Notes under the pieces: generated by a model
Seen by the model: the letters and a program-made list of their open reading frames with translations, nothing else
Told to the model about the DNA's origin: nothing
Database searches by the model: none
Position numbers and translations under genes: made by a program
Assembly: GCA_027924585.1 (NCBI GenBank)
Contig: BSBM01000461.1
Location: 5,268,501-5,332,500, forward strand
Direction of reading: 5' to 3'
DNA from: Larix kaempferi
Lineage: Eukaryota > Streptophyta > Pinopsida > Pinales > Pinaceae
DNA length: 64,000 nucleotides
In this document: positions 1 through 11,449 of the stretch, one piece after another
Layout: every line of letters begins with the position of its first letter
Position numbering within the stretch: position 1 is the stretch's first letter

Positions 1-1177
1 AGAGCCCAATATTCAAAATCGACGAGTTATATTTCCAATCGATACACATCAAAGTTTACAAAATATAGCACCCAAGTAGCACTGTCAAATAAAAGTGTTT
101 CGAAGATTTACCCAACCATCTTCAATGATAGAGCCACGGCACAAACGAAGAGTACTACGAGGGTATGGAAGACCCGAAGCTTACCAGTGTAAGAGTGCGT
201 GGTTTTTCCTTTCGTCGAACCCTAACGAGTATCCTGGCATATTATTCTGCCACAATAGCAAACAACAAGGAAAGCACACCTATGTGGAAAAACGGTTATC
301 CAACTCTGCAAGGATATGGCGCCAACTCATTAATGAAAAATAATTACATGATCTCTTTTACAGTTCGAGACACATGCCAATTAAATTGACTCAACGGCTT
401 GTCCCATATAGAATTTAATGCACACTCTACTTTACCTTTAAACATTGCCACTATGGCACACGGTGGAGCAAGTACAATCCAACGCTTGGCGTATAACCCT
501 TAGACATCAACAAGCATGGAGGCATTCACATCTACGTGGATTCCTGGAGTTACAACTGGGCAGGAGTGCAATACCAATCTTTAATTGTAAGATCCTTCCA
601 TGATCTTTACCATAGCTCGAGACCAATGTCAAATTTATGAGCCAGCGACCTGTCAAACCCCTTTTCAATGTTTGTCAGTACCTTGATGTGATAACCATTA
701 TTACCTTTTCATTTTTTAACATAACAACTTTTAAAAATGCCATACTCGTCATATTAGAACAACGCATATGCAAATGCATGGTTATAAATCCTAGTGTTTG
801 CACTCATTGCTAACGCTCTCATATATTACAATGTTGTATTAAATTGTATACACTTTGTATAGTAGTGTTATGATCCCAATATTGTATATATTGCAAACAT
901 CACCGAGATATGCTTAATATGACATTAAACCGAAAATAAGTATAGTCAAACTATTGTTTTCATAAGACTTGGGATATGTTGTGTGTCGTTATAAAGAGGA
1001 TAACAATTATGTATAGTCCAAAGCTTAAATGCACTATGTTTTTACATTTAGTTATTTTTATATTGATGTTTCCTTTCATCTATTCATATTGTTGAATATT
1101 CACATAATTGTTATATAGTGTTTAAATAAGAATTTCATTATACCATAAGTTTGAATTGCATAGTGGTAAATAGGAAA
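1..1177. other. Unassigned left flank, no gene recognised
   Basis: AT-rich DNA with only short reading frames (the longest open stretch is about 80 codons near 95-343). None of them shows a motif I recognise. No LTR end, primer site or transposase motif is visible. It ends where sequence shared with 24367 onward begins. Confidence 0.5.
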
Positions 1178-3130
1178 TTTGATTTACAAGGACTTAATAT
1201 AGTTATCCAATCATATATATTGAATATTAGTGGTTGCAAGAGCTTACAAACTCATAACTTTTACGTACATTTTGGTACTATCATTCTAAATAATGAAACA
1301 AGACAACTATCACTACAACCAGCTAGAACAATGATGACAATAGTAACAATGTTGTTAATAAGATACTTGTTCGACAGTTAACTCGGGTTGAGTTTACTCA
1401 ATTATAAGATGAACCTTGGAAAGAAAAGGTGTAAGCATGCGAGTCATACTTGTACGTTTTTATAGTTGCAACAATCTCTAAACATGCTATTTTATTTACA
1501 ACTTTGATTTGAGCTTTACATGAAAACTGGAATTTATTGCAATCATGAAACTTCTTACTTGTCGTCTACACATAGAACAGGTCAAATGCTTTAGCATTGC
1601 AGCTAAGTAAGCTTCGGGGTCCCTTTTAGGACTCTCTTGGACAGCAAAGAAGAAAACTGTCAGTATCGTCTCAAGGAAAAGTACCATGTCATGTTTCTAA
1701 CCTGGCATTTCATTATTACATCATTCATACATTTCATTGCATTAAAAAGGTGTCGCATCAAAAGTTGGTCCATTCATGCATTTAACTACCTTAATGATAG
1801 TTGTTATAAATATAATTAAGATGTCGTTGATGTATTAGTGATAACATAATTTTATTTATGATTTAATACAACGGCTGTTAAGTTAAGATTGTTGAAACTC
1901 GCATTATCAAATTCCGCAGTTACAAGTTATCATATATTAAGCTAATTGTTGCTATTTACAAAAATTTAAATTTTTTATGAAAATATGGGATGTTACACTC
2001 ATGGAGTAAAGAATACCTGGCATCAGTTTCCCCTTTTCAGGATCCTGTTTAAGTCATTGATGAGATAGCGTGAGTGTCTCTCCATGTGGTCAGCAGAGAC
2101 TAGTTCATGCTAAAACAGTCCAAGCATCTTCCCTCCTAATCAATTGGAACATGTTCGGAATGTGACAGTTCGGATTAACAATGCATCCATGATTATGAGC
2201 AAACTCCAATTAATGTAATAATGGATGTAACTATTTCTGGTTTGATTTGATAGCCTGAAGATCATAGATCTTCATGGCTGCCTGAACTTAGTGGATCTGA
2301 ACTACCTCATCTTTGTATAAGTATAGGAAATAAATTTGATCCACGGGGTTAGCATTTTTAAAGAAAGATTGTAGCAGAAGGACACTGTAACACTATATCT
2401 TCATCATTTTAATGAAAGGAGCAGTAATTCTCAATATTTATGTGTCTTAGATATTCTTAACCTTTAATGACATCTCTGTTAGAAGGCCAGGGCCCACCTT
2501 CTCACAGAGATTGGCGAATTTAGTAGATGTTTTAGTTTTAATTTATTTTGGTTTGATGTGGAATTACAGTAGGGCGTATTTTCAGATTGCTGCAATATTA
2601 GTTATTAGATCATTACATAATTATAATTCTCCTTTGGTTTGCTGCAACAGTGCGGTGTTAACAGTCGACTATGTAAAGTAGTTTTATTTCCTATGCAAGT
2701 GTGCTAATTAGTATTGTTGTTATAGTCAAGCTCAACTCGTGTGTATTATTGTTATTTATCTTTCCTAGAATTTATTGAATTAGATAGGTCATGGTTTGAA
2801 TTACTTTTAATCTGATATTTTATGATTTAACTTATTGCAAAATCAATTCTAGTTAATTCATTCTTAGATTGGTTATTGTAGGATTGATGTTGTAAGAAAA
2901 CAGGAATCCTTTGAGTTCTTAGATTGATAATTGAGATTGGATTTCACAGTGAGTTGAGTTTGGCTTAGTAGTTCGGTAGGATGAATGTTCTTTATTTATT
3001 TAGTTAGCTACTGAAGTGTTTATGCATATATTTTTCATAGTTACCTTTGATTCAACTAGACTTTCCTAGGTTGACAATTTATATTGAGCACTATGTTGTT
3101 AACTGAAATTAATAAGCATATAGAGTGACC

Positions 3131-4648
3131 AACATATATAAACAAATTAAATAGAAGGGTTGACACGGGTTCCTGACATCCCCTCCTCCTTAGAAAAGTC
3201 TTTGTTCTCAAAGCTTTAGATGTGGAAATTGTTGTTGAATCTGAAGGAGTGGTTCCCATGTAGAATCCTCTGGTTGCATTTTGTTCCATTGAATTAATAC
3301 CTATGTGATGGATTGAGAGAGAAGCTGACAAGTTTGCCTAGTGAGGATGGCATCCAGCTCCAAAATGATGGATCCTTCATTATCCAGTTCCGGTAAAAAG
3401 TTTGTGCTATGATGTTGGTTCCAAGAACATTATTTAGACAAGAGACATGAAATATTAGATGAATGTGAGAAGAAGGTGAAAGTTCCAATTTAGAAGAAAT
3501 GGAACCAATCTTCTGAAGAACCTTATATGGTGTATAGAAATTTGGAGCCATCTTATGATGCACTTTGAGTTTCAGGGAGGATTTCTTGTAAGGGTGTAGA
3601 CGAACAAAAAACCATATCACCTACTTGAAAAGTGCACTCAGAACGATGTTGATTGGCTTGTTGTTTCATTCGATTTATTTACATGTGAAGATTGTTCTGC
3701 AAAATGGGAAGAATCTAATCTTAGGTTCAAAGAACTATGTCAACTTTCTGAACTGGTGAACTGTTGGGGGTGTATGGAAGAAGCACTGGCGATGTCGGAC
3801 CATAGAATTCTTCATATGGAGCCATTTTAGGTGTGGTATGGTAGGAGGTATTGTACCACCATTCAGTGAGAGGGAGCCACTTTTCCCACTGATGTTGTTG
3901 TTCAAAGGTGAAGCAACGAAGATAAGTTTCCAAACATTTGTTGATAACTTCAGTATGACCATATGTTTGTGGCTGATACCTTGAACTCATCTTCAGTTTG
4001 GTTCCAGTGTGGAAAAATAGTTCTGTCAAAAACTGACTGGTGAAATTTGCATCGCGATCTGAGACAATGGAAGAAGGGATTCCATGAAGATGAAAGATCT
4101 GTTCCAGGAGAATCTATGGGACTGAGGAGGTGGTATAAGGATGTTTGAGGGCACAAAAATGACTATATTTGGAGAAGCGATCAACCACAACAAAAATAAC
4201 TGTCTTCCCTCTAGGTTTAATGAAATCCATAGAAATATTTGTCCAAATCCATGTAGGGGTGTGCAAGGGTTCGAGCAATCCCAGAAGAAGTATCATTTCA
4301 TCCTTGTTGAGTCGCTAAGTATCAAATTCAACCACCATCTGTTGAATTTTCCTTTTCATTCCCTTCCAAAATAATTTACGTCGTGCCTACACATATGTTT
4401 TGAGGAACCCATAGTGCCCTGCCGATGGATAATCATGGATTTCATAGAAAACAACATGTTGAAGATATGCGCTCTGGGGAAGCACCAGACAACCCTTGTA
4501 TCTCAGGGAAGCACCATCCCGGGAGTAATGCGGTACAACAAAAGGGTTGTTGTCCAAACTTTGGATGATTTGAAATAATGAGGAGTTATTGACATAGCCC
4601 TGTTGAACAAATTGAAACCAATTTAGAACTAGCATAGAAACATATGAA
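3131..4648 (-). mobile_element. Ty3/gypsy relic A, 3' part: integrase, PPT and LTR stub
   Basis: Read on the minus strand, 4635-4387 carries the integrase zinc region (HYGFLKTYV near its end), 4296-4114 the first catalytic block ([19 protein letters not shown]), 4029-3727 the rest of the core (YQPQ then HTEVINKCLE, WWYNTSYH) and 3620-3294 the C-terminal part (RLHPYKKSSLKLK, FHVSCL). These signatures suit a Reina-type chromovirus. Several frameshifts and stops separate the pieces, so it is a pseudogene. A purine-rich tract on the minus strand (complement of 3179-3193) precedes TGTCAGGAACCC, the start of a 3' LTR of which only about 48 bp remain. The 5' part of the same element lies at 11957-13135, beyond the inserted copia. 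Confidence 0.85.
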
Positions 4649-4653
4649 AGAGA

Positions 4654-5155
4654 TGTTAAGTTTAAACTAATTTGACTAGCAAGATCACTGAAAGAAACAT
4701 AATCACAAGATAGACAAAGATTTTACCCTGGGAAACCCTCATGAGGTAGAAAACCCAGCAAAGCTTTCCTCAATAAGATGATCAACCAAAATACAAGATG
4801 TGCTCCAAGACTTGACCTCCTTCTCTACCTCCTATGCAGACCTCTCAAACACAACTGTGCCACTTTCTGAGTTTAGCAAGTGTGTCAAATGAGGATCTCT
4901 CCTCCTCTACTTATACTAGTTCTCGACTGACCAAAATCCCTAATGGGGCTGACCTCTCCTAGTGAAGTCTAATAAACCCTAAATTATAAACTCAGGTCTG
5001 ACCCCCACATGGTGGGTCTAATAACCCTAGTTACCACAGTTCATTAGAGGAATAAACATCTCCGGATACATAATAGAATTGCCTCGAAGGAATGAATCAT
5101 CTCCGGTATAATAAAGTACAACTTATAATATTCTTAGAAGTTAAAATATTCAACA
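4654..5155 (-). repeat. Copia 1 3' LTR
   Basis: It is 502 bp, the same length as the partner at 11450-11951. On the minus strand it begins TGTTGAATATT and ends TTTAAACTTAACA, so it has the usual TG...CA ends. A TATA-like TATAAGTAG lies at 4907-4915 (minus strand). Confidence 0.95.
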
Positions 5156-5165
5156 CTCCCCCTTA
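5156..5165 (-). other. Polypurine tract of copia 1
   Basis: On the minus strand TTAAGGGGGAG abuts the 3' LTR start TGTTG. This is the expected priming site for plus-strand DNA synthesis. A similar purine run directly after the pol stop codon (7065-7074, complement) may be an older PPT. Confidence 0.85.
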
Positions 5166-5288
5166 ACGAGAAGGATATTATAACAACATCTGCAAGAGCA
5201 AGGAGTCATCGACTACATCATACATGACACATATACAAATCATTGGAAGCTTTCTTCAATAAATCATCATCAGTAACTCAACCAGTTA

Positions 5289-5445
5289 CTGGAACATCAA
5301 CATCATCATCATTGTCATCGCACGATCATCAGCATCATCATCACACGATCATCAGCATCGTCATCACACGATCATCAACATCATCATGACACGATCATCA
5401 GCATCGTCATCATACGATCATCAACATCGTCATCACAGTATACTC
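5289..5445. repeat. ATC-rich short tandem repeats in the copia 1 tail
   Basis: Imperfect repeats of about 30 bp are built from CATCATCA and CACGATCATCA blocks (for example 5300-5430). They lie between the 3' LTR and the 84-bp array. The related copia 2 tail carries the complementary GATGATG-type repeats in the corresponding region. Confidence 0.8.
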
Positions 5446-5665
5446 TGCAGTACACATGATCATATTACAAGATGATCAATCCCGCTCTCTTTAGGACATA
5501 GGTCCATGGATGATACAATCCAGATCAAGTTCCAGGATGATCAATCCTTATCACTTTAAGACAAGTCTCATGTCTAGGGATTATACAATCCCATCTTGTA
5601 CATTTTGAACCAAGAGTCTAGGGATGATACAGTCCTATCATCAATTCTCGGAGAAAAATCTCTAT

Positions 5666-6181
5666 GGATCAATTATGGGACCAAAGTCTGGGGAAGATAC
5701 AATCCCCTACCTATTCATTCAGGACTACATTCTTGGAGACCCAGTTTACGGCTCAATTCTGGGACCGAAGTTTGGGGACGATACAATCCCCCACCTGTTC
5801 ATTCAGGAATTTATTCTCGAAGACCCAGTCTACGGCTCAATTCTGGGACCAAATTCCAGGGATGATACAATCCCCCACCTGTTCATTCAGGACTTTATTC
5901 TTGAAGACCCAGTCTACGGCTCAATTCTGGGACCGAAGTCCAGGGACGATACAATACCCCACCTGTTCATTCAGGACTTTATTCTTGAAGACCCAGTCTA
6001 TGGTTCAATTCTGGGACTGAATTTCGGGGACGATACAATCCCCCACCTATTCATTCAGGACTTTATTCTCGAAGACCCAGTCTACGGTTCAATTCTTGGA
6101 CCGAAGTCCGGGGACGGTACAATCCCCCACCTGTTCATTCAGGACTTTATTCTCGAAGACCCAATCTACGGCTCAATTTAG
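5666..6181. repeat. 84-bp tandem array, about six units
   Basis: The phrase GGCTCAATTCTGGGACC (or a near variant) recurs at 5750, 5834, 5918, 6002, 6086 and 6170, exactly 84 bp apart. Because 84 is a multiple of three, the plus strand stays open for 185 codons (5624-6181), with a 28-residue repeat containing HLFIQDFILEDPVYGSILG. This frame runs antisense to the host element, so it may be open only because of the repeat length. I see no known domain. Confidence 0.95.
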
Positions 6182-6580
6182 AACATGTGTTCAAGGATGA
6201 TGCAATCCCTCTTCTTTCTTGGAGACATATGTCTATGGCTCACTTTAGGACTGAAGTCCAAGGATGATCCAATCTTCACATGTCCACGAAGGACTTCATT
6301 CTCGAATACATTTGTCTATGGCTCTTTTTAGAACATGTGTTCAAGGATGATGCAATCCCTCTTATTTCTCAGATACATATGTCTACGGCTCACTTTAGGA
6401 CTGAATTCCAAGGATGATCCAATCCTCATATGTCCACAAAGGACTTCATTCTCGAAGACACTTGTCTATGGCTCTTTTTAGAACATGTGTTCAAGGATGT
6501 TGCAATCCCTCTTCTTTCTCGGAGACATCTGTCTACGACTCACTTTAGGACTGAAGTCCAAGGATGATCCAATCCTCACA
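6181..6580. repeat. 150-bp tandem repeats, about 2.6 units
   Basis: GAACATGTGTTCAAGGATG begins at 6181, 6331 and 6481, so the period is 150 bp. Units contain degenerate pieces related to the adjoining 84-bp repeat (CTTTAGGACTGAAGTCCAAGG), suggesting a higher-order expansion of the same source sequence. Confidence 0.92.
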
Positions 6581-6584
6581 TGTA

Positions 6585-6915
6585 TCCTCATCAATACATG
6601 TACAAGTATCCTCATCCATACAAGTACATGTACATACAAGTATTCTCATCAATACATGAATACATGTAATAATACAAGTACTCTCATCAATACATCAACA
6701 TGTAATAGTACAAGTATTCTCATCAATCAATACATGTAATAATACAAGTACTCTCATCAATACATCAACATGTAACAGTACAAGTATTCTCATCAATCAA
6801 TACATGTAATAATACAAGTACTCTCATCAATACATCAACATGTAACAGTACAAGTATTCTCATCAATCAATACATGTAATAATACAAGTACTCTCATCAA
6901 TACATCAACATGTAG
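6585..6915. repeat. 70-bp tandem repeats rich in ACATGTAATA and CATCAATA
   Basis: CATCAATCAATACATG recurs at 6721, 6791 and 6861 (period 70), with degenerate copies on both sides. This third array lies between the 150-bp array and the end of pol. Confidence 0.92.
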
Positions 6916-7061
6916 CAAATATCCTCATCAATAAGTAATATAAGTATAAGTATCCTAAATCTAAGTAATCTAAGAACATGTAAATATCTAGGTGTAATAA
7001 GCAGGTATCCTCATCATAGACCTTGTTGTCAATGAGGGAAATCTCATCATCAGTGACTATA

Positions 7062-7838
7062 TCACTCCCCCTTTCGAGGAGGGTATTTTTGGACCACACC
7101 AAGCTTATCTCGAAAATATTCAAATTTCACTCGAGACAGAGGTTTGGTCAATATATCAGCAATTTGTTCCTCAGTACTCACATACTCGATTTTAATAGCT
7201 CCTCTTTACACCATATCTCGTATGTAGAAATATCGGATCTCTATGTGTTTTGACTTATCATGGAACACTGGATTTTCTGTCATCTTAATACAGCTTTGAT
7301 TGTCACACATGATCACAGTGGGATCCATTTCTAAGTCAAACACTCCAGATAATAGATTTCGAAGCCACACTGCTTCATAACTGGCAGAGCAGGAAGCTAT
7401 ATATTCTGCTTCAGCAGTACTAAGAGCCACACTAGATTGTTTCTTGCTGAACAATGAGATCATGGCAGATCTAAGACCATAACATCCACCTGATGTACTC
7501 TTTCTGCTTGAGACACTTCCTGCCCAATCAGAATCTGAGTAATCGTGTAATCTAAATTCATGATTTCCAAGATAATATAGACCAAAATCTAATGTACCCT
7601 TTAGGTACCTCATTACATGCTTTGCAGCTATTAAGTGAACCTTTCTAGGTTCTACTAGATACTGACTCAGGGTATTTACAGCAAAGCATATATCTGGCCT
7701 AGTATTTGTTAAATACATCAATGACCTAATGATTTGTCTATATAGAGTTATGTCCATTAATTCTAATGATTCATTAACTAATAACTTCAAGTTTATAGTC
7801 CATGGGAGTGGCCATGGATTTACACTCCAACATATCAA
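7062..7838 (-). pseudogene. Copia 1 RNase H domain and end of pol
   Basis: The minus strand encodes the typical copia C-terminal RNase H: a lead-in with RSLMYLTNTRPDICFAVNTLSQY, then DSDWAGSVSSRKSTSGG, SSVALSTAEAEYIA, CDNQSCIKM and HDKSKHIEIRYFYIRDMV. A TAA stop (7203-7205) then interrupts it, where homologues have Gln (CAA). The same frame continues with GAIKIEYVSTEEQIADILTKP and ends naturally at TGA 7062-7064. It would degrade the RNA strand of the RNA/DNA hybrid. A frameshift near 7790 separates it from the reverse transcriptase. A purine run resembling a PPT (complement of 7065-7074) overlaps the last codons. Confidence 0.93.
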
Positions 7839-8567
7839 ATCTTTTTAGGATCTCCACAGCATACTTACCTTGATTTAGAAAGATTCCTTTTGGTTCTTGC
7901 CATACTTCTAGACCTAATAAGTAGTGCATTAATCCGAGATCTTTCATCTCGAATTCTAAAGAAATCTTCTTCTTGCATTCAATAATTTGTTTCTCATTAC
8001 CGGTTAGAAAAAAATCATCTACATATAACAACAGTATAACTGGTTCATCATCCATCACCTTGAGATAAAGATTAGGGTCAGCTTTACTCTTGGTAAATCC
8101 CATGCTTGTTAAGAAATTGTCAATCCTTCCGTACCAAGCTCTGGGAGCTTGCTTCAATCCATATAATGCCTTTTTCAGTTTGCATACATGGGTTCTCCCG
8201 TATTTAACCTCAAACCCTTGTGGTTGCTCTATGTACACTTCTTCTTCAATTACACCATTCAGAAAAGCTGTCTTAACATCCATTTGGTGTAATTTCCACT
8301 TCATCATAGATGCAAGACCATGATAGTTCTAATTGAAGTATACCTAGCAACTGGTGCAAATGTTTCTTCGTAGTCAATTCCCTCTTTCTGAGAGAATCCT
8401 CTGGCTACAAATATTTCCTTGTATTTTTCAATGCTACCATCTATAGCATGTTTTATCTTGAAAATCCATTTGGAAGAAACTACACTTTTATCTTTTGGTT
8501 TGGGAACTATATCCCAAACATCATTTTCATTATTGACTGATATTCTTCTGTCATTGCATCTACCCAT
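7774..8567 (-). pseudogene. Copia 1 reverse transcriptase
   Basis: The minus strand carries the RVT_2-type copia reverse transcriptase: VWDIVPKPKDKSVVSSKWIF, FVARGFSQKEGIDYEETFAPVAR, MDVKTAFLNGVIEEEVYIEQP, KLKKALYGLKQAPRAWY, the catalytic YVDD (in LLLYVDDFFLTG) and LGLEVW. It is split: a frameshift near 8525 separates it from integrase, another near 8305-8315 (consistent with one lost base) divides the fingers from the palm, and a third near 7790 precedes RNase H. The catalytic Asp pair is kept. It would copy element RNA into DNA inside the virus-like particle, but it cannot now be made as one chain. Confidence 0.95.
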
Positions 8568-10621
8568 TCTTTCTTCTGAGCTACCTCTTCATATCTAGTA
8601 GGTTGTTGATCCACAAGATCGCACATCAAGGCCACATAGTTGGAGACTAGCTTTGGTTTCTTTCTTTCTCTAGTGGAGCCTTCAGGAGCTCCATATCTTT
8701 CAGCTCCCTGAATAATGTCTCTAGCCCATGCTGGCCTTCTTTTCATAGATAAGTTTGTAATACGGGGTTCTTGTGGTTCCAACATGTCATGGTCCTCTGG
8801 TGTATCATCTTCAGGGATGGGCACAGCTTCTTTGATTCTAGGAGGTGTATCTTCTTCATAGATTTCTTCAAGTTGGCACTTCCTGGATTTCTTGAGAGCT
8901 GCTTCTTCATCAAATGTTACATCTCTACTTATTTCCATATGATGAAAATCTGGTATGTAAATTCTGAAGGCTTTGGATGATTCACAATATCCAACAAATA
9001 TTCCCTTCTTACCAGAAGGATCCAACTTGGTTCTCTTTTCTTTTGGAATGTGAATGTACATAGAAGATCCAAATATTTTGAGATGACTTACCTCAAGCTT
9101 CTTTTCTGTGAACACTTCTTCTAGAGTTTTGAATTCAAGAGCACTATGGGATAGTCTATTTTGCACATAGACTGTTGTCCTAGCTGCTTCAGACCATAGA
9201 TACATGGGTAGATCTTGGTCATGTATCATAGTCTTTACAGCTTCCATGATGGTTCTATTCTTTCTTTTAGCAACCCCATTTTGTTGGGGATTGTAGGGGG
9301 TGGTTAGTTCCCTCTTGATTCCAGCTTCCTTACAAAATTCTTCAAAGTCCTTTGAACTATATTCTCCGTCGTTATCTGTTCTGAGAATTTTGATTTTCTT
9401 TTCTGAGAGATTTTCTATTAAGGCCTTGAACTCTTTGAATTTTCCAAAGACTTCATTCTTACCTTTTAGAAAGCATATCCAAGTCTTCCTTGAATAGTCA
9501 TCAATGAATGAGAGATAGTATTCAAACCCACTTAGGGAAGTAGTGGGAATTGGTCCACATACATCTGATTGTATTAGCTCCAAAATGTTCTTAGTCTTTG
9601 TTTCACTCTTTGGAAAAGGGTTCTTGACATTCTTCCCTTTTTCACATCCTTTACATGAGACATTATGATCAACCTTCAAATCTGGTAATCCTATGACCAC
9701 CTTGCTTACATAGGGTAGAGCTTTGTAGTTAATGTGAGCTAATCTTCTATGCCATAGCTCACTGGGGTTAGAGGTTTCATGAGCAAGGGAAACTTCTAGA
9801 TGTCCCTTGAGCTTATAGAGACCTCCTTCTTCACCAATGACAGCTGCATCTTCAATTGATTTTCCTTTGGGCCACATAAGTACTTGTCCATCTATGAAAG
9901 CAACTCTAAAACCTTTCTTATCCAGTGCTGAGATAGAGAGTAGGTTCTTCTTCAAACCTGGTACATATAAAATTTCTTTCATCTTCAAGGGTGTTCCAGA
10001 ATCAAGCTTGTAGCTTGCTTCACCAATTCCCTTGATGGGATATTGATAATCATCTCCTAGAGATACCTTTTGTGGTGAAGACTTTTCTTCAAGTCTTGAG
10101 AGAGTTTTCTTTTGACCTGTCATGTGCTTTGAAGCACCACTATCAATGAGCCATGTATCTTCTCCAGGAGACACAGATCCATAGAGTGCAGAAGATAGGA
10201 CATATTCTTCTGGATCTTCTTTCTTTACTTTAGATCTTTTCCTTCGAGGCCTTTCCTCTTCTTCTTCTTCTTCTTCTTCTTCTTCTTCACTATCATCTTC
10301 TGCCATATGTGCATGATGTCTTTTGTGAACAAACTTCTTCTTCTTCTTTTCTGGTAAAGTACAGTTTCTAGCATAGTGTCCTAGTTTAAGACAATTGTAG
10401 CATTGGACTGTGGAGAGGTCTCTTTCTGAGTTTGTTCCTCCTTTCCCTTTGAATCTATGAGATGGTGGAGACTTCTTGTGGTTCACTTTCTTGAAGTGAC
10501 CCTTTCTTCCTCTTTTGGTGTTTGTGGCCAAGTCTTGGTCATCCTCCTTGAGAAGGGATTCTCTATTGGCTACCCTAGCCTCTTCTTGAACACAATCCTC
10601 CCATACTATATAAAACTTCAT
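8507..10621 (-). pseudogene. Copia 1 gag C-terminus, protease and integrase (704 codons open)
   Basis: In order on the minus strand: a CCHC zinc knuckle (CYNCLKLGHYARNC, about residues 74-87), an acidic Glu-rich run, copia protease (WLIDSGASKHMTG), integrase zinc region (HRRLAHINYKAL ... CKGCEKGK) and integrase core with first Asp in IQSDVCGP and second Asp in LRTDNDGEY. The third catalytic residue is changed: the usual Glu in NGVAERKNRT is Lys (codon AAA, complement of 9266-9268). The C-terminal domain (HLKIFGSSMYIHIPKEKR) follows. The frame closes at 8507 because of a 1-base loss near 8525, where the sequence should run into the reverse transcriptase. The ATG at 10619-10621 is probably internal, as two in-frame stops lie upstream within gag. 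Confidence 0.95.
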
Positions 10622-11131
10622 ACTTTATTTTCTGGCACACATAGTTTGTATAAATAACTCCCAAAGTCTAGTGAGACCATTTAGAGCAGTCATCACAAGT
10701 TCATGTTCATCAAGAGTATCACCAATGGCATCTAGTTGCTCCTTGATTTGGGAGACCCTTAAGAATTAGTCTTGAATGGATTCTCCTTTGTGCATCTTGG
10801 TACTCTTCAACTGAGTTCTTAGGTTCATCTTCCTATTGATGTTCTTTCCTTCATACATTCTTCCTAGGGCATCATAAATTTCCTTTGGAGTCTTCTTGGA
10901 AGCCACTTGGGGAATCAAGTGGTCTTTAATAGAATCAGCTATGATTCTCTTTTTCCTAATCAAATCCTTCCTATGCTTCTCTTTGGCTTCATCTCCTTCA
11001 GGTTCTGTAACTTCATCCTTGATATAATGAGCAAGATCATTCTCTTCAAGAATGAGACCAAGTATGTATTTCCATGCCCATAAATTCTTTATACTTTCTA
11101 TCTTGTCTTCAAGCTTAGTGCTTGGAGCCAT
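10622..11131 (-). pseudogene. Copia 1 gag N-terminal part
   Basis: Starting at the ATG 11129-11131, the frame reads MAPSTKLEDKIESIKNLWAWKY and continues with KDHLIPQVASKKTPKEIYDAL and MNLRTQLKSTKMHKGESIQD, as in UBN2/DUF4219-type copia gag proteins that form the particle shell. A TAA at 10766-10768 stops it after 121 codons. The same frame resumes (FLRVSQIKEQLDAIGDTLDEHE, LVMTALNGL), meets a second TAA at 10625-10627 and then enters the long protease-integrase frame. The original element therefore used one gag-pol frame, as is normal for copia. Confidence 0.92.
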
Positions 11132-11437
11132 CTTCTCTTGGGGGAGTCCAAGAGATAAGAAATAGAGTAGTACTTACCCAAAAACTTTAACTTTTCACTT
11201 TTCTGGATCTGCAATAGAATTTCTGGTTTATCGCACTTTTGGTAAAACTAGGGTTTGACTTTCCCGGAGTTCTACCCAACCAAAAACCTCGATCCAAGGC
11301 TCAAAAGATAGATATTTAGAAGGGCTATTCAGCCATGCAACCAGAATCCAAAAATACTAACTTTTGAAGAAACCCTAATTTTTGGGAGAGAGAGAGAAAT
11401 ATAATTTCACCTTGTGAAAGATGTTCTATTCAGGATA

Positions 11438-11449
11438 GCTCTGATACCA
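11438..11449 (-). other. Primer binding site of copia 1 (initiator Met tRNA)
   Basis: The minus strand reads TGGTATCAGAGC directly inside the 5' LTR. It is a perfect match to the site used by most plant LTR elements, complementary to the 3' end of initiator Met tRNA. Confidence 0.95.

Noticed and set aside
1991-2480. Possible LTR starting TGTTACACTC with a TATA-like region near 2320
   Set aside because: I found no matching second LTR, primer site or target duplication. The segment is only known to be repeated as part of the duplicon.
5281-6915. Regularly spaced repeats suggestive of a CRISPR array
   Set aside because: Units are contiguous tandem repeats without unique spacers, and the context is a plant retrotransposon.
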